Shown here: one piece after another, positions 1-11,013 of the stretch
How positions within the stretch are numbered: the stretch's first letter is position 1
How the letters are laid out: every line of letters starts with the position of its first letter
From: Coffea arabica
Lineage: Eukaryota; Streptophyta; Magnoliopsida; Gentianales; Rubiaceae
Assembly: GCF_036785885.1 (NCBI RefSeq)
Contig: NC_092312.1
Location: 16,510,001-16,574,000 of the forward strand
DNA: 64,000 nucleotides
Direction: 5' to 3'
Program-made: the position numbers and the translations under genes
Notes under the pieces: model-generated
Database searches by the model: none
Told to the model about the DNA's origin: nothing
The model's input: only the letters and a program-made list of their open reading frames with translations

Positions 1-381
1 TTCCAATAGTCTTACTAGGAATGCAACCTAATATGAGAAAGCCAAATTTTGAACAAAGTTAGAAACAAGACAAAAATTTAATAACTGTCTTCATTTGTCT
101 AAAAGTAATTAGTGCTAATCTGCACATTTTTAAGTATGGAATGATGTGACTGTCACTAAACAAGTGTTTATTTTCCAAAATTCAGCTTATCGCTTTCCAG
201 GTTTTAGAAGAAAATTTAAGGAAAATATAAGCTTACGAGCAAAATCTTGCATTGCTAACTGGAAAACCTCAAATGATGTAACAGTTGAATTAATTACATA
301 ATTAAGCCAATCTCAATTCACTTCAACAGAGAGAGACTAAGCGAGTAATTTGGGCCACATAAGGAAACAAAACCCACATAC
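1..381 (-). other. SWI3D intron (partial)
   Basis: AT-rich non-coding sequence after the exon 3 donor at 381-380. The acceptor and following exons are outside the window. No other feature is seen. Confidence 0.8.
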
Positions 382-3300
382 CAGTGTCATCACAGGATTA
401 CCAGCTTCAGCAAAAGAAAGCCGTTCACCCGGCGAAGGGAGAGAATTAACAATTTCAAATGCTTCAGTTAGTGCTTTCACAGCAAAATTCTCACCAACTT
501 CACAGACTGTTGATCCATCAGTGTCTTCAGGCTTTGAACTTTCCATCGGAGAAGATGAAGGGTCGTCATCTTTTGCCTTGACCTTGCTCTCAGCTGTTTC
601 AGGACCATCTTTTGGAGCTGAAGTATCATCATTAATTGGAACTGCATCTGAATTTCCTTTAGAAGGAATGTCACTTTCATCGCAACTATCCAAGAATGTA
701 TCTTCAATTGGCATTTGGACAAAATGCAAAATACACTGAGCTTTAGTTTTAGTAGCGACATGCTCAGCAATCTCATTCCAATTTTCCTTGAAAAGTTCCA
801 AAGCTTCAAGGAGTAGGAGGGTCTCCTGATCTGTCCAATTTCCGCCACTAGCACCACCGGCCTCAGCAGGCTCCATCACAATAAAATCGGACGGGGACAT
901 ATCAGAACCGAACTTCCCATTGTTAAAACATTCAGTGCATAAATCAAAATCTGCCTGTGTAACAGAGATACAATCAGCAGGAGTGAAATTTCAGGAATAT
1001 TATAAGAACCCAGTCCAATATTGGTGGCAAAATAGCACCTTTAACGTCATGCATTATTGGCAAGTATTGTTGAAATAAAAAATTAACAATTAAAAAAAGT
1101 TTAAAAGGCAACAAGAGCTCCTCAAAACATATGTCAATTTCATGGAGTACGCCTATTTCTTTGTTTGCAATAGAAAGGATCCCTTCTTTTTAAAGTTACA
1201 CAAACAAACAACCCCATATTGTGCAAGAGATATAAATAAGTCTTTCTTGGTGGCATTTTGACTACATAAATTGACCTAAACCAATAGCGTTTTTTGGTAA
1301 GGCTAAAATGATCTTGGAATAAAAACGAAATGCATTTTGTCATCTTCGTCCGCAATTAAATGAAGTGCAGCAAATTTTGGTCAAAGATTAGCTTTAGATC
1401 CCTTGTCAGACACTATAAGTATTCTTCTATGTTTATAATCAGTGCCAATAAGGTCCAATTGCCATCTCTGCATATTTCTATCAAATGAAGGCAGATTTTG
1501 ACCAATAATTAGGTTTAGATCACTTATAATATTCAATGACTTCAACTTTTAGAATCTGTGAAAATTTTGATTACTATTTTGATCAGTGCATCCTGTATTA
1601 TGGTAAACTTTTGTACAATCAATAAGCAAGCATGACAATGTTATATCCCCATAAGTGACATAAAGCAGTTGATAATCAGCGATCTGAAGATAAAATGGAT
1701 ATAGATGGCAAATTGAGTTAAATATTATATGTTATACATTCATTGGAGACAATAAATACACAAGGCATGTTAGGGAGAGTTTATGTGGCAAATAGGGGTG
1801 AGTGTATATCGAAAATTTTGCAATCAGACGCAAATGACATAAAATAATTGACTCTACTCGCTGTTTTAGATTCCAGATATCTATATTTTGTCGTTGCCTC
1901 ATTAAATATTTTGCTTGAGCATGCATATCAAATATGGTCAAGCGAAACTTTACCTTCGAATCTTACTTTGCAACCAATCCACATAATTTTAGTCTTCCCT
2001 TGACAAATAACTAAATTAATACTTATCCACTTATAACAAGATACTTATGGCACTTTCCTTTTATATTCAGACTTTGATATTGTTTCTCATGGACCTTTGA
2101 TCTTAAAGTAAAGGGAATAACAGAAATGTGAATTCACTCATACAGCCTTTCATTAGACAAAGTTGAACTCTAAAATGATTCATATATTGATTTCATGACA
2201 AGGTGATCGCAATGTTTTGTGGCATCAAAACTATACATGAGTTTAATTTATGCTAAGCAGATGCTTAGAACAAATTTATGCAAAGGAAATAGAAAAAATT
2301 GAAAATGCAAGGTTAAGAAGGCCTTAGTGAAGGGCATAAATGGAATTATAATGAAACAAGGACTTCTTCAAATTAACCAGGTGATGATTCACCTCGGAAG
2401 AACATTCGAAGACTTTGAAAGTCATTGTTTGGAACTCCATATAAGGACCAAAAATTAAACATCAAAATTGTAATTTTCAGCATTTACTTTAAATGGCAGA
2501 GTTGTGGATTTCTGGATTGGAAATACTCTCGAATCATCACGTCAACAGCTCAAAGGTTTCAGTTAGCTAGGCAGTTAATAGAACTCACTCGATTACAAAC
2601 TATGCAAACTCAAAGTTGATATATTGATCACACAGTGGTCTAGAATTAGGAAAAATAAATACTTCAGCTGAAACAGATTCATAGCCTGCAACACGCTACA
2701 GGGAGGATAAATCATAAGCGACAAAATGGGCAACATAAACCTGCTTCTGGCAATGATAACGCTTGCGAGAGCAATCAGCTGAGCAAGAATTGCAATGGTA
2801 CTCAACTCCCTCAGACTTGACCAGTTCTTCAGAAATTGCAGACTCTGGAAATAACCCAGATGACACAGATGGTGTTGCCTCACAGTTCCTGGGAATAACT
2901 CGCATACATGATTGATCGGATTCAAATCGAAACAAACTTTCCAACAAAGATTCAGCCTTTCCGTCTTTATGAGCATCACCTGTGATGCTCACAGTGGTCA
3001 GATCATCTTTTGGGAAAGGGTGGTAATTAATCAGCCCCCAGTAGTCCAAAAACTCCATCACCTCCTGCCTTGCATCCAACTCGCCAACCGATATCTCTGA
3101 TAAATCTTTGAACTCAATATTTGTGTTGGGGTTTGCATGAAATTTTTTCATAATCCAATTACGTATCTCCATGTATATTTCAGGAGTCCTACTTTCAGAT
3201 TTCCCACTGAAGAAAGATGGCAATGTTTTCTCTTCCAGGGGATGAATTTTTGTCCAAGAAAACCACCCTATACAAGTTTGAATAATAGCAAGAGAAGCAA

Positions 3301-4117
3301 TAAATAAGCGTTAAGTTGCTTGACATATAAAGCACATTGATCAGTTATAACACTGCCAGAACGTTCGCAATAAAGAACTTCCTTCGCATAGACACACTAA
3401 TAATGTTTTTATTACCGCAAAGTATAAAAATTTTGAAAAAGTGCGTATAGGTGTTTGAGAGAAACAAACCTTCTGTGTATTCTTATTTACTAACCAGAAC
3501 TACAATAAATATTATCCCTAATCTCCGGAAATTACCCTGTATAAGTTTCATTTAGCAAAATTTATCAATTTCTCAAACTTGGAAACCTGAAAAATAAACA
3601 ATGCAAATAAACCTAAGTGGTTTTCAAAATCCAGCAACATCAATTCCACCTCACCAGCATGATTGGGCACCACATGAGCAATAGACTCACGTGATCTAAT
3701 TGCTTCATAATCAGCCTCAAATTTGGCCTCCAGAGCTTGCAAATCCTCCTTGGCCGCCTCATTTGGTTCGTCCCCCTTCAAAACTTCTCCGCCTCCAGCC
3801 TCTCTCTTAGCCACCTCGTCCAACTCATTCTTCACACCGGAAGGCGAAGGTACAAAAGCGGCCCCGTTATTCGGCTGCTGCCGAGCTCTGGTTAACGGAC
3901 CATTGTGGATCGGAGGGAAAGGTACGGGCGGCGGCTTCTCACGAGCCTGGCGCTTGGACGAGGTTGTTTGTGGAGTCGAACTGCTGCCGCTGCCGGTGGC
4001 GCTTGCTTTTCTCTTCTGTCCTCCGCCTCTCCTCCTCGAACTGGCAGGTGCATCGGTCACCGGAGCCTCGGCCGATGAAGCCGCCGGCGGTGGGGTTCCG
4101 GTGCGCTTTTCCTCCAT
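382..4117 (-). CDS. SWI3D: SWI/SNF subunit SWI3D, N-terminal exons (partial, continues left of the window)
   Basis: Core scaffold subunit of plant SWI/SNF chromatin-remodelling complexes, acting in the nucleus. Exons read on the minus strand: 4117-3655, 3267-2741 and 954-382; all joins are GT-AG and keep frame (521 codons seen). Residues 1-154 are a low-complexity basic/proline-rich N-terminus beginning MEEKR, as I remember for Arabidopsis SWI3D; an in-frame ATG two codons upstream (4123) is the alternative start. The SWIRM domain spans about residues 155-245 (GWFSWTKIHP to DYWGLINYHPF). A ZZ-type zinc finger (CNSC, CxxxxxxYHC, CTEC) at about 311-348 is split by the 1.8-kb second intron; this finger separates SWI3D from SWI3A, B and C. 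A SANT domain (NWTDQETLLLLEAL) follows at about 369-419. The exon at 382 ends in a clean donor (CTG|GTATGT) just after GNPVMTL, so the leucine-zipper C-terminus lies beyond the left edge. Confidence 0.93.
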
Positions 4118-4189
4118 TTTCAAGTTTTTAACTACTGAGGGTGTTGTCTTCTGCGCACTATCTGCCTATACTACTGTATTTATAATTTA

Positions 4190-5442
4190 ATGCAGGAAAA
4201 GGAATCAAATGAATTTTAAAAATCTTGGGGAAAAATATATGACCAAAATTACTTTTTCCACCTTGTATAACTTTGATAACATGGATTGTCGGTCTATGCT
4301 TAGTTGGGTGCGTCTGCAGGACAGGTCACTTGGGGGCATGGAGTAGTAGTACACTAGTACTAATGCTACTGGTCTACCGCAGCCTTCTCTGCCTATACTA
4401 CTGATCATGATTCGTGCGTACAAAGAGATCAGACTAACTTTACCTATTTGACGTTCTGGATGAGGCGTCACCTCTTGATTGGACTCGACTTCATTTCTAT
4501 CTTTTTGTTCTGTACTTTTTCGAAGGTTAGTTTAAGGAGTTACAAAAAAACCTTAACATGAAGGTTTTTTTTTTTTTTTTTCACTGGGCCAATGGCTCAT
4601 AGCCAACAGGAAGGGAATTAAGTCCTTCTTTGAACTGTGCAAAAAAAATCTAAAAGTTGTGTCATAGCACTTCCTTGATGTAGTTGAGTCTGTATACTCA
4701 CTATCCCTTATTACAGCCTCCTTAGCTCCTCCTCTCATCTAGATTAGGATAGAGTATGCTATATAAATGTATCGTTGCTGACCAAAAAAAAAATTAAGTT
4801 TTTTTTCAAAAAAAAAAAAGGAAAATTATTACTACAATAGGAATTTTTTTTTTACACGAATATGGCAAAACATATCCGTTTGGATTGGTCATTTTTTTTA
4901 AAAACAAATTTTTCAAATACAATAATACAATAATACATAATAATTCAAAAAAACATTCCATCCATACAATATATCAAATATTTCAAAAAAAATTATAATA
5001 AAAATTTTTCAAATACATTGTTACAGTAAAATTTTTCAAAAACATCTTAAAAAATAACTAATTCAAATGGAGCCGATTCGTAACAAATAATAGAACAAAG
5101 TCGTAAGGAAATTGCCTAGAATATGTGGTTTTGTAAGGAAAATTGGAAAATAATGATAAAAAAGAAAAAGAAAAAAATATTTATCTGTGGAATACATCTA
5201 TTTGCTATAGTTTCCAATTAGAGTTGAATTGTTCGCATTGATGTGGAAGTTTTAGATGTTAATTGTTGTAATACATCATGCGAGGACGTTGGTCTCTTTA
5301 CACAAAATACAGCAGTTAGTAACATTTTTTTAATCCATTTACCTCTCTCCACATTATTTTTATCTTCAACCGTTAGGTACACAGTTTGAACCCTTTCAAC
5401 TATAAACTTTAATGATAAAAACTCTAAAAGCTTTCTCTTAAC
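4190..5442. other. Intergenic spacer upstream of SWI3D
   Basis: Contains the SWI3D promoter side, a probable SINE 3' fragment (about 4583-4795), and AT-rich sequence with long A and T runs at 4780-5060. No supportable gene. Confidence 0.6.
4583..4795 (+). mobile_element. Probable SINE 3' fragment
   Basis: The end of this stretch (ctagattaggatagagta, then cgttgctgacc and a poly-A run at 4783-4792) resembles the tail of the fuller SINE copy at 32445-32683 (tagattaggatagaataa, then cgacgaatgac plus poly-A). No clear A or B box is visible upstream, so it is probably truncated or diverged. Confidence 0.45.
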
Positions 5443-5445
5443 TTA

Positions 5446-6389
5446 GGGCCTGTTTGGAATATGAGTTTTTTGGGTGTTTGTATAAAACTTTTAGAGTAGA
5501 TCACTGTAGAAGTTGTAGAAAAACTTTTGTAAAAATTTGGGTGTTTGTAAGATGATTTTTTTTTTTCCTTTTCATTTTCTTTCTTTCTTTTTTCTTTTCC
5601 TTCCTCCCTTTCTTCCTCTTCTCCCTTCCCCTCCCCTCCCCTCCCCTGATCCCTCTCCCAATTTTTTTTTTTCCTTTTTTTCTCTTCCCCTCTCCCTCCC
5701 CCGCCATCCCTCTTGTCCCTCCCCCTCTCCCCTTCCCCTCTCCCTTACCCCACCACCCTCTTTTTTTTTTTTGCTTTTTTTGTCTTCTTCTCTCCCTCCC
5801 CCGCCACCCCTCCCTCTCCCTTCCCTGCCATCCCTTCCTTCCCCCACCGGCCCTTCCCTTCCCCTTCCTTCCCCAACCACCCTCCCCCTCCCACCTCCCC
5901 TAGACCAGATCGCGGCTCCCCTCCCCCCTCCCCCTTTGCGATCTGGTCGTGCGACCAGATCCGTCAAAGAGGGAGGGGGAGGGTGGCGGGGAGGCAAAGG
6001 AGAAGAGGGAAGGGGGAAGGGAGAAAAAAAAAAGGAGCATCAGCGACCAGATCGGGTAAAGGGGGAGGGTGGTGGGGGAGGCAGAGTCGAAGAGGGGAGG
6101 GAGGAGGGGGAGAAAAAAAAAAAAAAAAAAAAAAGAGGACCGCCCGAACTGGTGGCCGGAATAGTGATCGGCGCCGGAAGTGGTGGTGGAGGTGGTCGTC
6201 GGCGCTGGAGGACGTGGTGGGTTGGGTGGGGGAGGAAAAAGAAGAAAAGTTAAAGGGAAAGTTTTTTGTGTATTTTTTAAGTGTGTTAGGTTAAAAATTT
6301 TGATAAGTTTTTTGGGTTCATGTGGCAAAGGTTGTTAAAAAACTAGTTTTATACAAACTTGGTAAAAAACCAAGCTTCCAAACAGGGCC
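5446..6389. mobile_element. PIF/Harbinger (Tourist-like) MITE with purine/pyrimidine interior
   Basis: Begins GGGCCTGTTTGGAA and ends TTCCAAACAGGGCC, inverted repeats with one mismatch. It is flanked by TTA at 5443-5445 and 6390-6392, the 3-bp target duplication typical of PIF/Harbinger and Tourist elements. The 944-bp interior is unusual: about 5550-5930 is nearly pure pyrimidine and about 5970-6135 nearly pure purine on the same strand. GACCAGATCG-like motifs lie between and beside them (5904, 5939, 5953, 6043, both orientations). No transposase is encoded; the long open frames across it are low-complexity artefacts. Confidence 0.8.
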
Positions 6390-6392
6390 TTA

Positions 6393-7752
6393 GTGTTGTA
6401 TTTTTATACTAAAGATTGGTGTAAATCAAATAATCTGCACATTCATTTATCCAAGATGCACGGCCCCACTTGATGAGAAATTCCTGTATTTTTAGTTGAG
6501 TGGGCTTGTTTATTCAAGTTCCATTTTACAAATCATTTAGTTTATTATGCCATTGATTTTATGTGATTATCGTGATTTCTATTAGGTGAATAGACTTGAC
6601 TTTATCACACTGAATATTATGGTGTAAATTGCAAAGTTGATTCTTAAGTACTTTACAACAAAATGAGACCGCAATTAGTATACTGGACATGTAGATATAT
6701 AGAACATATTCGCTACCTTTACTTAAAATGACAGGAATAGCTCTTGTTATATGTCTATGACATAAATATCATGATGATAAATCGGAACTTGAGATTTTAG
6801 AGAGTAAAAAGAAGCAAGATTAGTAAAGAAATATACACTTGAAGTGGGGCAATCTTACGTTTTGTAAAAAAACTTGTGAGACACAGTTTAATATTTTCAA
6901 GGAGATAAGTATTTTTTTTTTTGAAAAAAAAAAAGCAACATTTTTTTTGGACACTTGAATAGTACAAAAAGATTTCTAAAATCTTAGGGGGACAAAGTTT
7001 AATTTCTAAAAGAATATAGACAAATAAAATCTTAGGGGAACAAAGGTTAATTTTTCTGACTTTGGGTATGCCTTTGCTGGTGTGATCTTCTTCAGCCCAG
7101 CGGCGGTTCCCACAGCACATTACTGATTCCGAGCAGCACCACCAGATCAGTTCACGATTGAGTCGTCGCGTATGACGAGTTATCCTCGTTAACTTACAAA
7201 ATATCTTCATGCAATCTGCACATTACTGGTCAAGTAGCTTCTTTTTCTTTTCTTTTTTTAATAATATCCTCCTGGTGCTCCAGTAATGTTGGTCGGGTTC
7301 TAGGCCTTTCGTTGATTTCTCAGAATTTGTAATATGGAATTATGGATTCACTAATTGACTATTCCACGGTCAGTGACTGTAAGCAAGAAAAATAAACAGA
7401 GGAAGTGGCAGTGGTGGTTTGCGGTGGTTTTTGGAATTGAGGTGGCTGAGATCGGTCGGTTTTGATTTTGGAGTTGGGTAAAGGCATGGTGGAGTTTGAG
7501 GTGGCTCATGGCTGTTGAAGGGAGGGTGGTGGCGTCGACGTTTGCAGGAGTGGAAGATGTAAATGTTTATTCAGAGGGGACAATATCCATATTTCCCAAA
7601 CGTACGGTGTGGGGCAGAATTATACATGATATAATAAGATAGATGTTAAATTATTCATACATGGACAACAACATAATTACTACTACATAATACAAACGCT
7701 AGCGCCGGAGCGGGGGCTTCCTTAAAAAGCAAGAGTAGTTGTTTCTTCCGGC
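6393..7752. other. Intergenic spacer
   Basis: AT-rich with homopolymer runs near 6900-6950, and a G/T-rich stretch at about 7400-7560. No gene is supported. It ends at the 3' side of the DUF2775 gene whose stop codon is at 7753. Confidence 0.5.
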
Positions 7753-8430
7753 CTAATTGGCGTAGAAGGTAGCACCAGGCCTTGGCTCGAAGTCTTTCGT
7801 GAAAGTTTTTCCTTCCTTCTTCAATTTAGCATCATCTCCATAGGCGGATAGGTTGGGTCTTGGTTCGAAGTCAGTGGCAAAGACGGACTTCTTGTTGTTT
7901 GTAGCTTCTGCCACAGAATCCTTTTTGTTGGAAGTGTGACAATCACTGGCAGTCGTAATTTTCTTCGTGTCGGAGAGGGTGGAATCTACGCGGACAAGGT
8001 GCTCCAACAGAGCCTGATCATTTCTAGCAGCAACACCTTGCCAGTACTCTCCAGTGTCTTTTCTTGCTTCTGTGATGCCCGCAAACTGCAAGATTTTGAT
8101 AACAACAAACATATTAGTGGCTCATATCTCGATTCTTCTATCACTTTTCAGTTCCTACCGGTCTAACGTTTAATCAACTAGCTAGCTTCACAATCTTTTT
8201 CAGTTCTCGATCTAGGACTGGCTACAAACCCACTGGGATTCACATAACGAAGTTCATTACAAGTACCAGAAAGAAATCCGTTCTTGCTACCGGTCTGCAC
8301 TTAAAAAAACTGTACAATTTGTTAGAGTAGCTTTTACGAGAGTCAAGGTAGATGGATAGTTAATTACTAGCAATGAGCTTCTTACCAGGACCAGCGAGAT
8401 GAGAGCGATGAGTGCAACGGGTGAAGCCAT
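7753..8430 (-). CDS. DUF2775 organ-specific (ST-type) secreted protein with two tyrosine-ended repeats; candidate cyclopeptide precursor 1
   Basis: Two exons on the minus strand, 8430-8386 and 8085-7753, with a GT-AG join in phase 0, encode 125 aa. Exon 1 is the signal-peptide core (MASPVALIALISLVL). The mature part opens with the family hallmark ARKDTGEYW (residues 22-30). After a Lys/Ser/Thr-rich spacer come two 26-residue-spaced repeats: FATDFEPRPNLSAY (84-97) and FTKDFEPRPGATFY (110-123), with only Ala-Asn after the second Tyr. DFEPRP repeats of about 26 aa are the recognised ST/DUF2775 pattern. The family's classical role is unknown. Proximity to two BURP genes and short stretches ending in Tyr (NLSAY, GATFY) suggest a substrate for a BURP peptide cyclase; that is inference. 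The ATG at 8430 is chosen because it starts the hydrophobic signal and leads into a good donor. Confidence 0.87.
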
Positions 8431-8498
8431 CTGTCTTGTCCTCAAATTGCCTCCACAGCCTGGTTGTCCCTTGAGTCTTGAAACCAAGGCACTTGCTA

Positions 8499-8508
8499 CT
8501 TATAAAGA
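8499..8508 (-). promoter_or_regulatory. TATA box candidate of precursor gene 1
   Basis: On the minus strand this reads CTTTATAAGT, about 70 bp upstream of the ATG at 8430, a normal plant TATA-to-ATG distance with a short leader. Confidence 0.5.
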
Positions 8509-8533
8509 GAGAATTCCTAGTAGCATTGCTTGG

Positions 8534-8535
<2 letters not shown>

Positions 8536-8568
<33 letters not shown>
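8536..8568. repeat. Homopolymer C33 tract
   Basis: Thirty-three consecutive C followed by eight A. It lies 106-138 bp upstream of precursor gene 1, just beyond its TATA candidate. It may be length-variable or partly a sequencing artefact. Confidence 0.9.
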
Positions 8569-8570
<2 letters not shown>

Positions 8571-8591
8571 AAAAAAGTTTCGTTTTTTGTG

Positions 8592-11013
8592 AACTAGCAT
8601 TGCTTGGATGTATTTTTTTGCGAAAAAAATTAACGTCGAATGCATTTTTTTTTCTCATATAAGTTAAATCATTAGTCTCGTAGTCATTTATTTATCATGT
8701 AGGAAGTCAATCAGTCGCAATAAGTAATGATAAAATACAACCACAAGATATTTTCAGTGATTTTTCCACATATGGGAGGTCATCATTAAACTTTATGTCG
8801 TGACACTCTTTATTGATTTAATTGTATGGTAGATATATTTCAGGAAAAATCGTTTAAAACGTTCCTTATATTTTATAAAATGATTTTTTTCGTCCCTCAC
8901 TTTTAAAAGTGTAATTTTATGTCTCTTATATATTCACATTGGTCAAATTTAGTTCCTAACTAGGTTTCCGATCATTTTTTGACCGGAATCCATCACGTGC
9001 AAGGCACATGATCATTTTTTAAGGGTAAATTTGTCAAATTATATTTTATATAATCTAATCTATAGTCCTCCACATTTTATAAAACAAATTTTTTCGTCCC
9101 TCACATTTTATAAAATGATTTTTTCATGCCTCACATTTCACAAAATGAATTTCTCCATCCCTCACATTTCAAAAAATAAATATTTCCATCCCCCACTAAT
9201 TATGTGTGTGAGAGAAACCTTAAAAAAAAATGTGTGTGTGAATACATTTTATTTAAACACATGTATATGTCTATTTGATTTTGCTTAATAATACGAATAG
9301 CATCAATATATGTATGCGTCTATTTGATTTCACTTAACAATATGAATACCATATATTATACGTGATCATTTGATTTCATCTAGTATTAGCTAGTAAAAAA
9401 TCTTGCATTCATTGTCAAGTTGGCCAATAAAATTATTTTCGGTCAAAATACAATAAGAATATGCAAATTAAGATTCTATTGGTAAATATTAGTCATAATC
9501 ATACAAAAAGAGAAGAGAGCCCACAAGTTGGGCCCAATTACATACATGTGTTTATGCTATTATTATTAAATAAAATCAAATAGACATATACATGTGTTTA
9601 AAAAAAATGTATTCACACACATAATTAGTGAGAAATGAAAAATTCATTTTTTGAAATGTGAGGGATAAAGAAATTCAATTTGTGAAATATGAGGGATGAA
9701 AAAACTATTTTATAAATGTGAGGGACGAAAAACTTTATTTTATAAAATATGGAGGACTATAGATCATATTATGTAAAATATAATTTGACAAATTCACCTT
9801 TCAAAAATGATCACGTGCCTTGCACATGATGGATTCCGGCAAAAAAATGATCGAAAATCTAGTTAGGAACTAAATTTGACCGATGTGAATATGTAACGGA
9901 CATAAAATTATATTTTTAAAAGTGAAGGACGAAAAAAATTATTTTACAAAATGTGAAGGACATTTTGGACGATTTTTCCAATATTTTACTCTCTTTTAGT
10001 TGAATAAATAAAATGGGACAAAGAGCGAAATGTGATGTTTTTGTTTTTTTGTTTTTATAGAAAGATCATTTAATTCAAACAAATATGCACTAATGGCAGA
10101 AAATATATCAAACAAATATGACACAAATACATATAGATTTGAAACCAATATATATAACAGATCTAAAAAAAAAATACAAATAAAAATGACACTGATACTC
10201 CTGTATATCTTCCATTTGAATGAATCATTGTAACCCAATACATCAATATATGTGTACTGACAATCATATCTGATTAAAATTGGTTCAAATCCAAAGAGAA
10301 ATTTAGATCTGACAATAATGAAGAAATTGCAGATCTAATAAACCAGATTTTAGATTTACAAAATCTCAAATTTCACAAAGATAAAAATCTAAAAAACTCT
10401 CACAAGCAAAAAACCCAGAAGAAAATAAAATTCTCGTCAGATAATCTCTCACTAGGAGATCCTAGAAAAGAATAATCTCTCATCAGATAATCCTAAGAGA
10501 GAATTTATTCAAATAAGAGAAATTAAAAAATATAAATAGTACTTCCTCCCATGGAAAAATATCAGTTTTGATATCTCTTCCATGGGAGAGATGAAGAATA
10601 TCTTGACTGGAAGAGTTCTAAAGAGGGAGACAAAAGAGTTTTTACCTCTCTCTTGATTTGACACTTTTAATAGATAAACTAGCATTGTTTGCATTGTATT
10701 TTTGCAAAAAAGAGAAACAAAATTTTATGTCTTTTTTTGTAAATGTATGTTTCAATCATTTTTTTTATGTCGTATACATTTAAATCATTAGTTTTGTAGT
10801 CATTTATCATGGGGCATGTCAATCAGCTGCAATGGGTAATGATAAAATACGGCCAAAAGATATTTTCAGTGAATTGTCCACATGCGGAAAGTTATCATTC
10901 AATTTTATGTCATGACTGTCTTTATCGATTTAAGTACATTGTAGATGCACTTTGGTATCTTTTAGTTAAATAAATAAATAAAACGGGATGGAGAGAGAAA
11001 TGCAATTTTGATC
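8592..11013 (+). repeat. Diverged direct duplication, one copy interrupted by the palindromic element
   Basis: Copy A is 8592-8842 continuing at 9980-10030; copy B is 10676-11013. They share ctagcattg, then aaatcattag, gtagtcattta, gtaatgataaaatac, agatattttcagtga and cttttagtt, in the same order. Copy A carries the 8843-9979 insertion; copy B runs through without it, so it serves as a diverged empty site. Confidence 0.7.
8843..9979. mobile_element. Long-inverted-repeat (foldback, MULE-like) element
   Basis: Starts GGAAAAATCG and ends CGATTTTTCC. The left arm (about 8843-9313) and right arm (about 9544-9979) are inverted copies along most of their length; for example GATCATTTTTTGACCGGAAT in the left arm is matched by ATTCCGGCAAAAAAATGATC in the right. 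The arms are separated by about 230 bp of AT-rich loop. Flanking 9-mers TATATTTCA (8834-8842) and AATATTTTA (9980-9988) match at 7 of 9 positions, compatible with an old 9-bp Mutator-type target duplication. Each arm also holds internal repeats (ccctcacatttyayaaaatgaatt). No coding capacity. Confidence 0.75.

Noticed and set aside
5537-6328. Long overlapping open frames on both strands
   Set aside because: They lie in the purine/pyrimidine interior of a MITE; low-complexity Pro/Ser/Leu or Gly/Arg/Lys translations with no domain.
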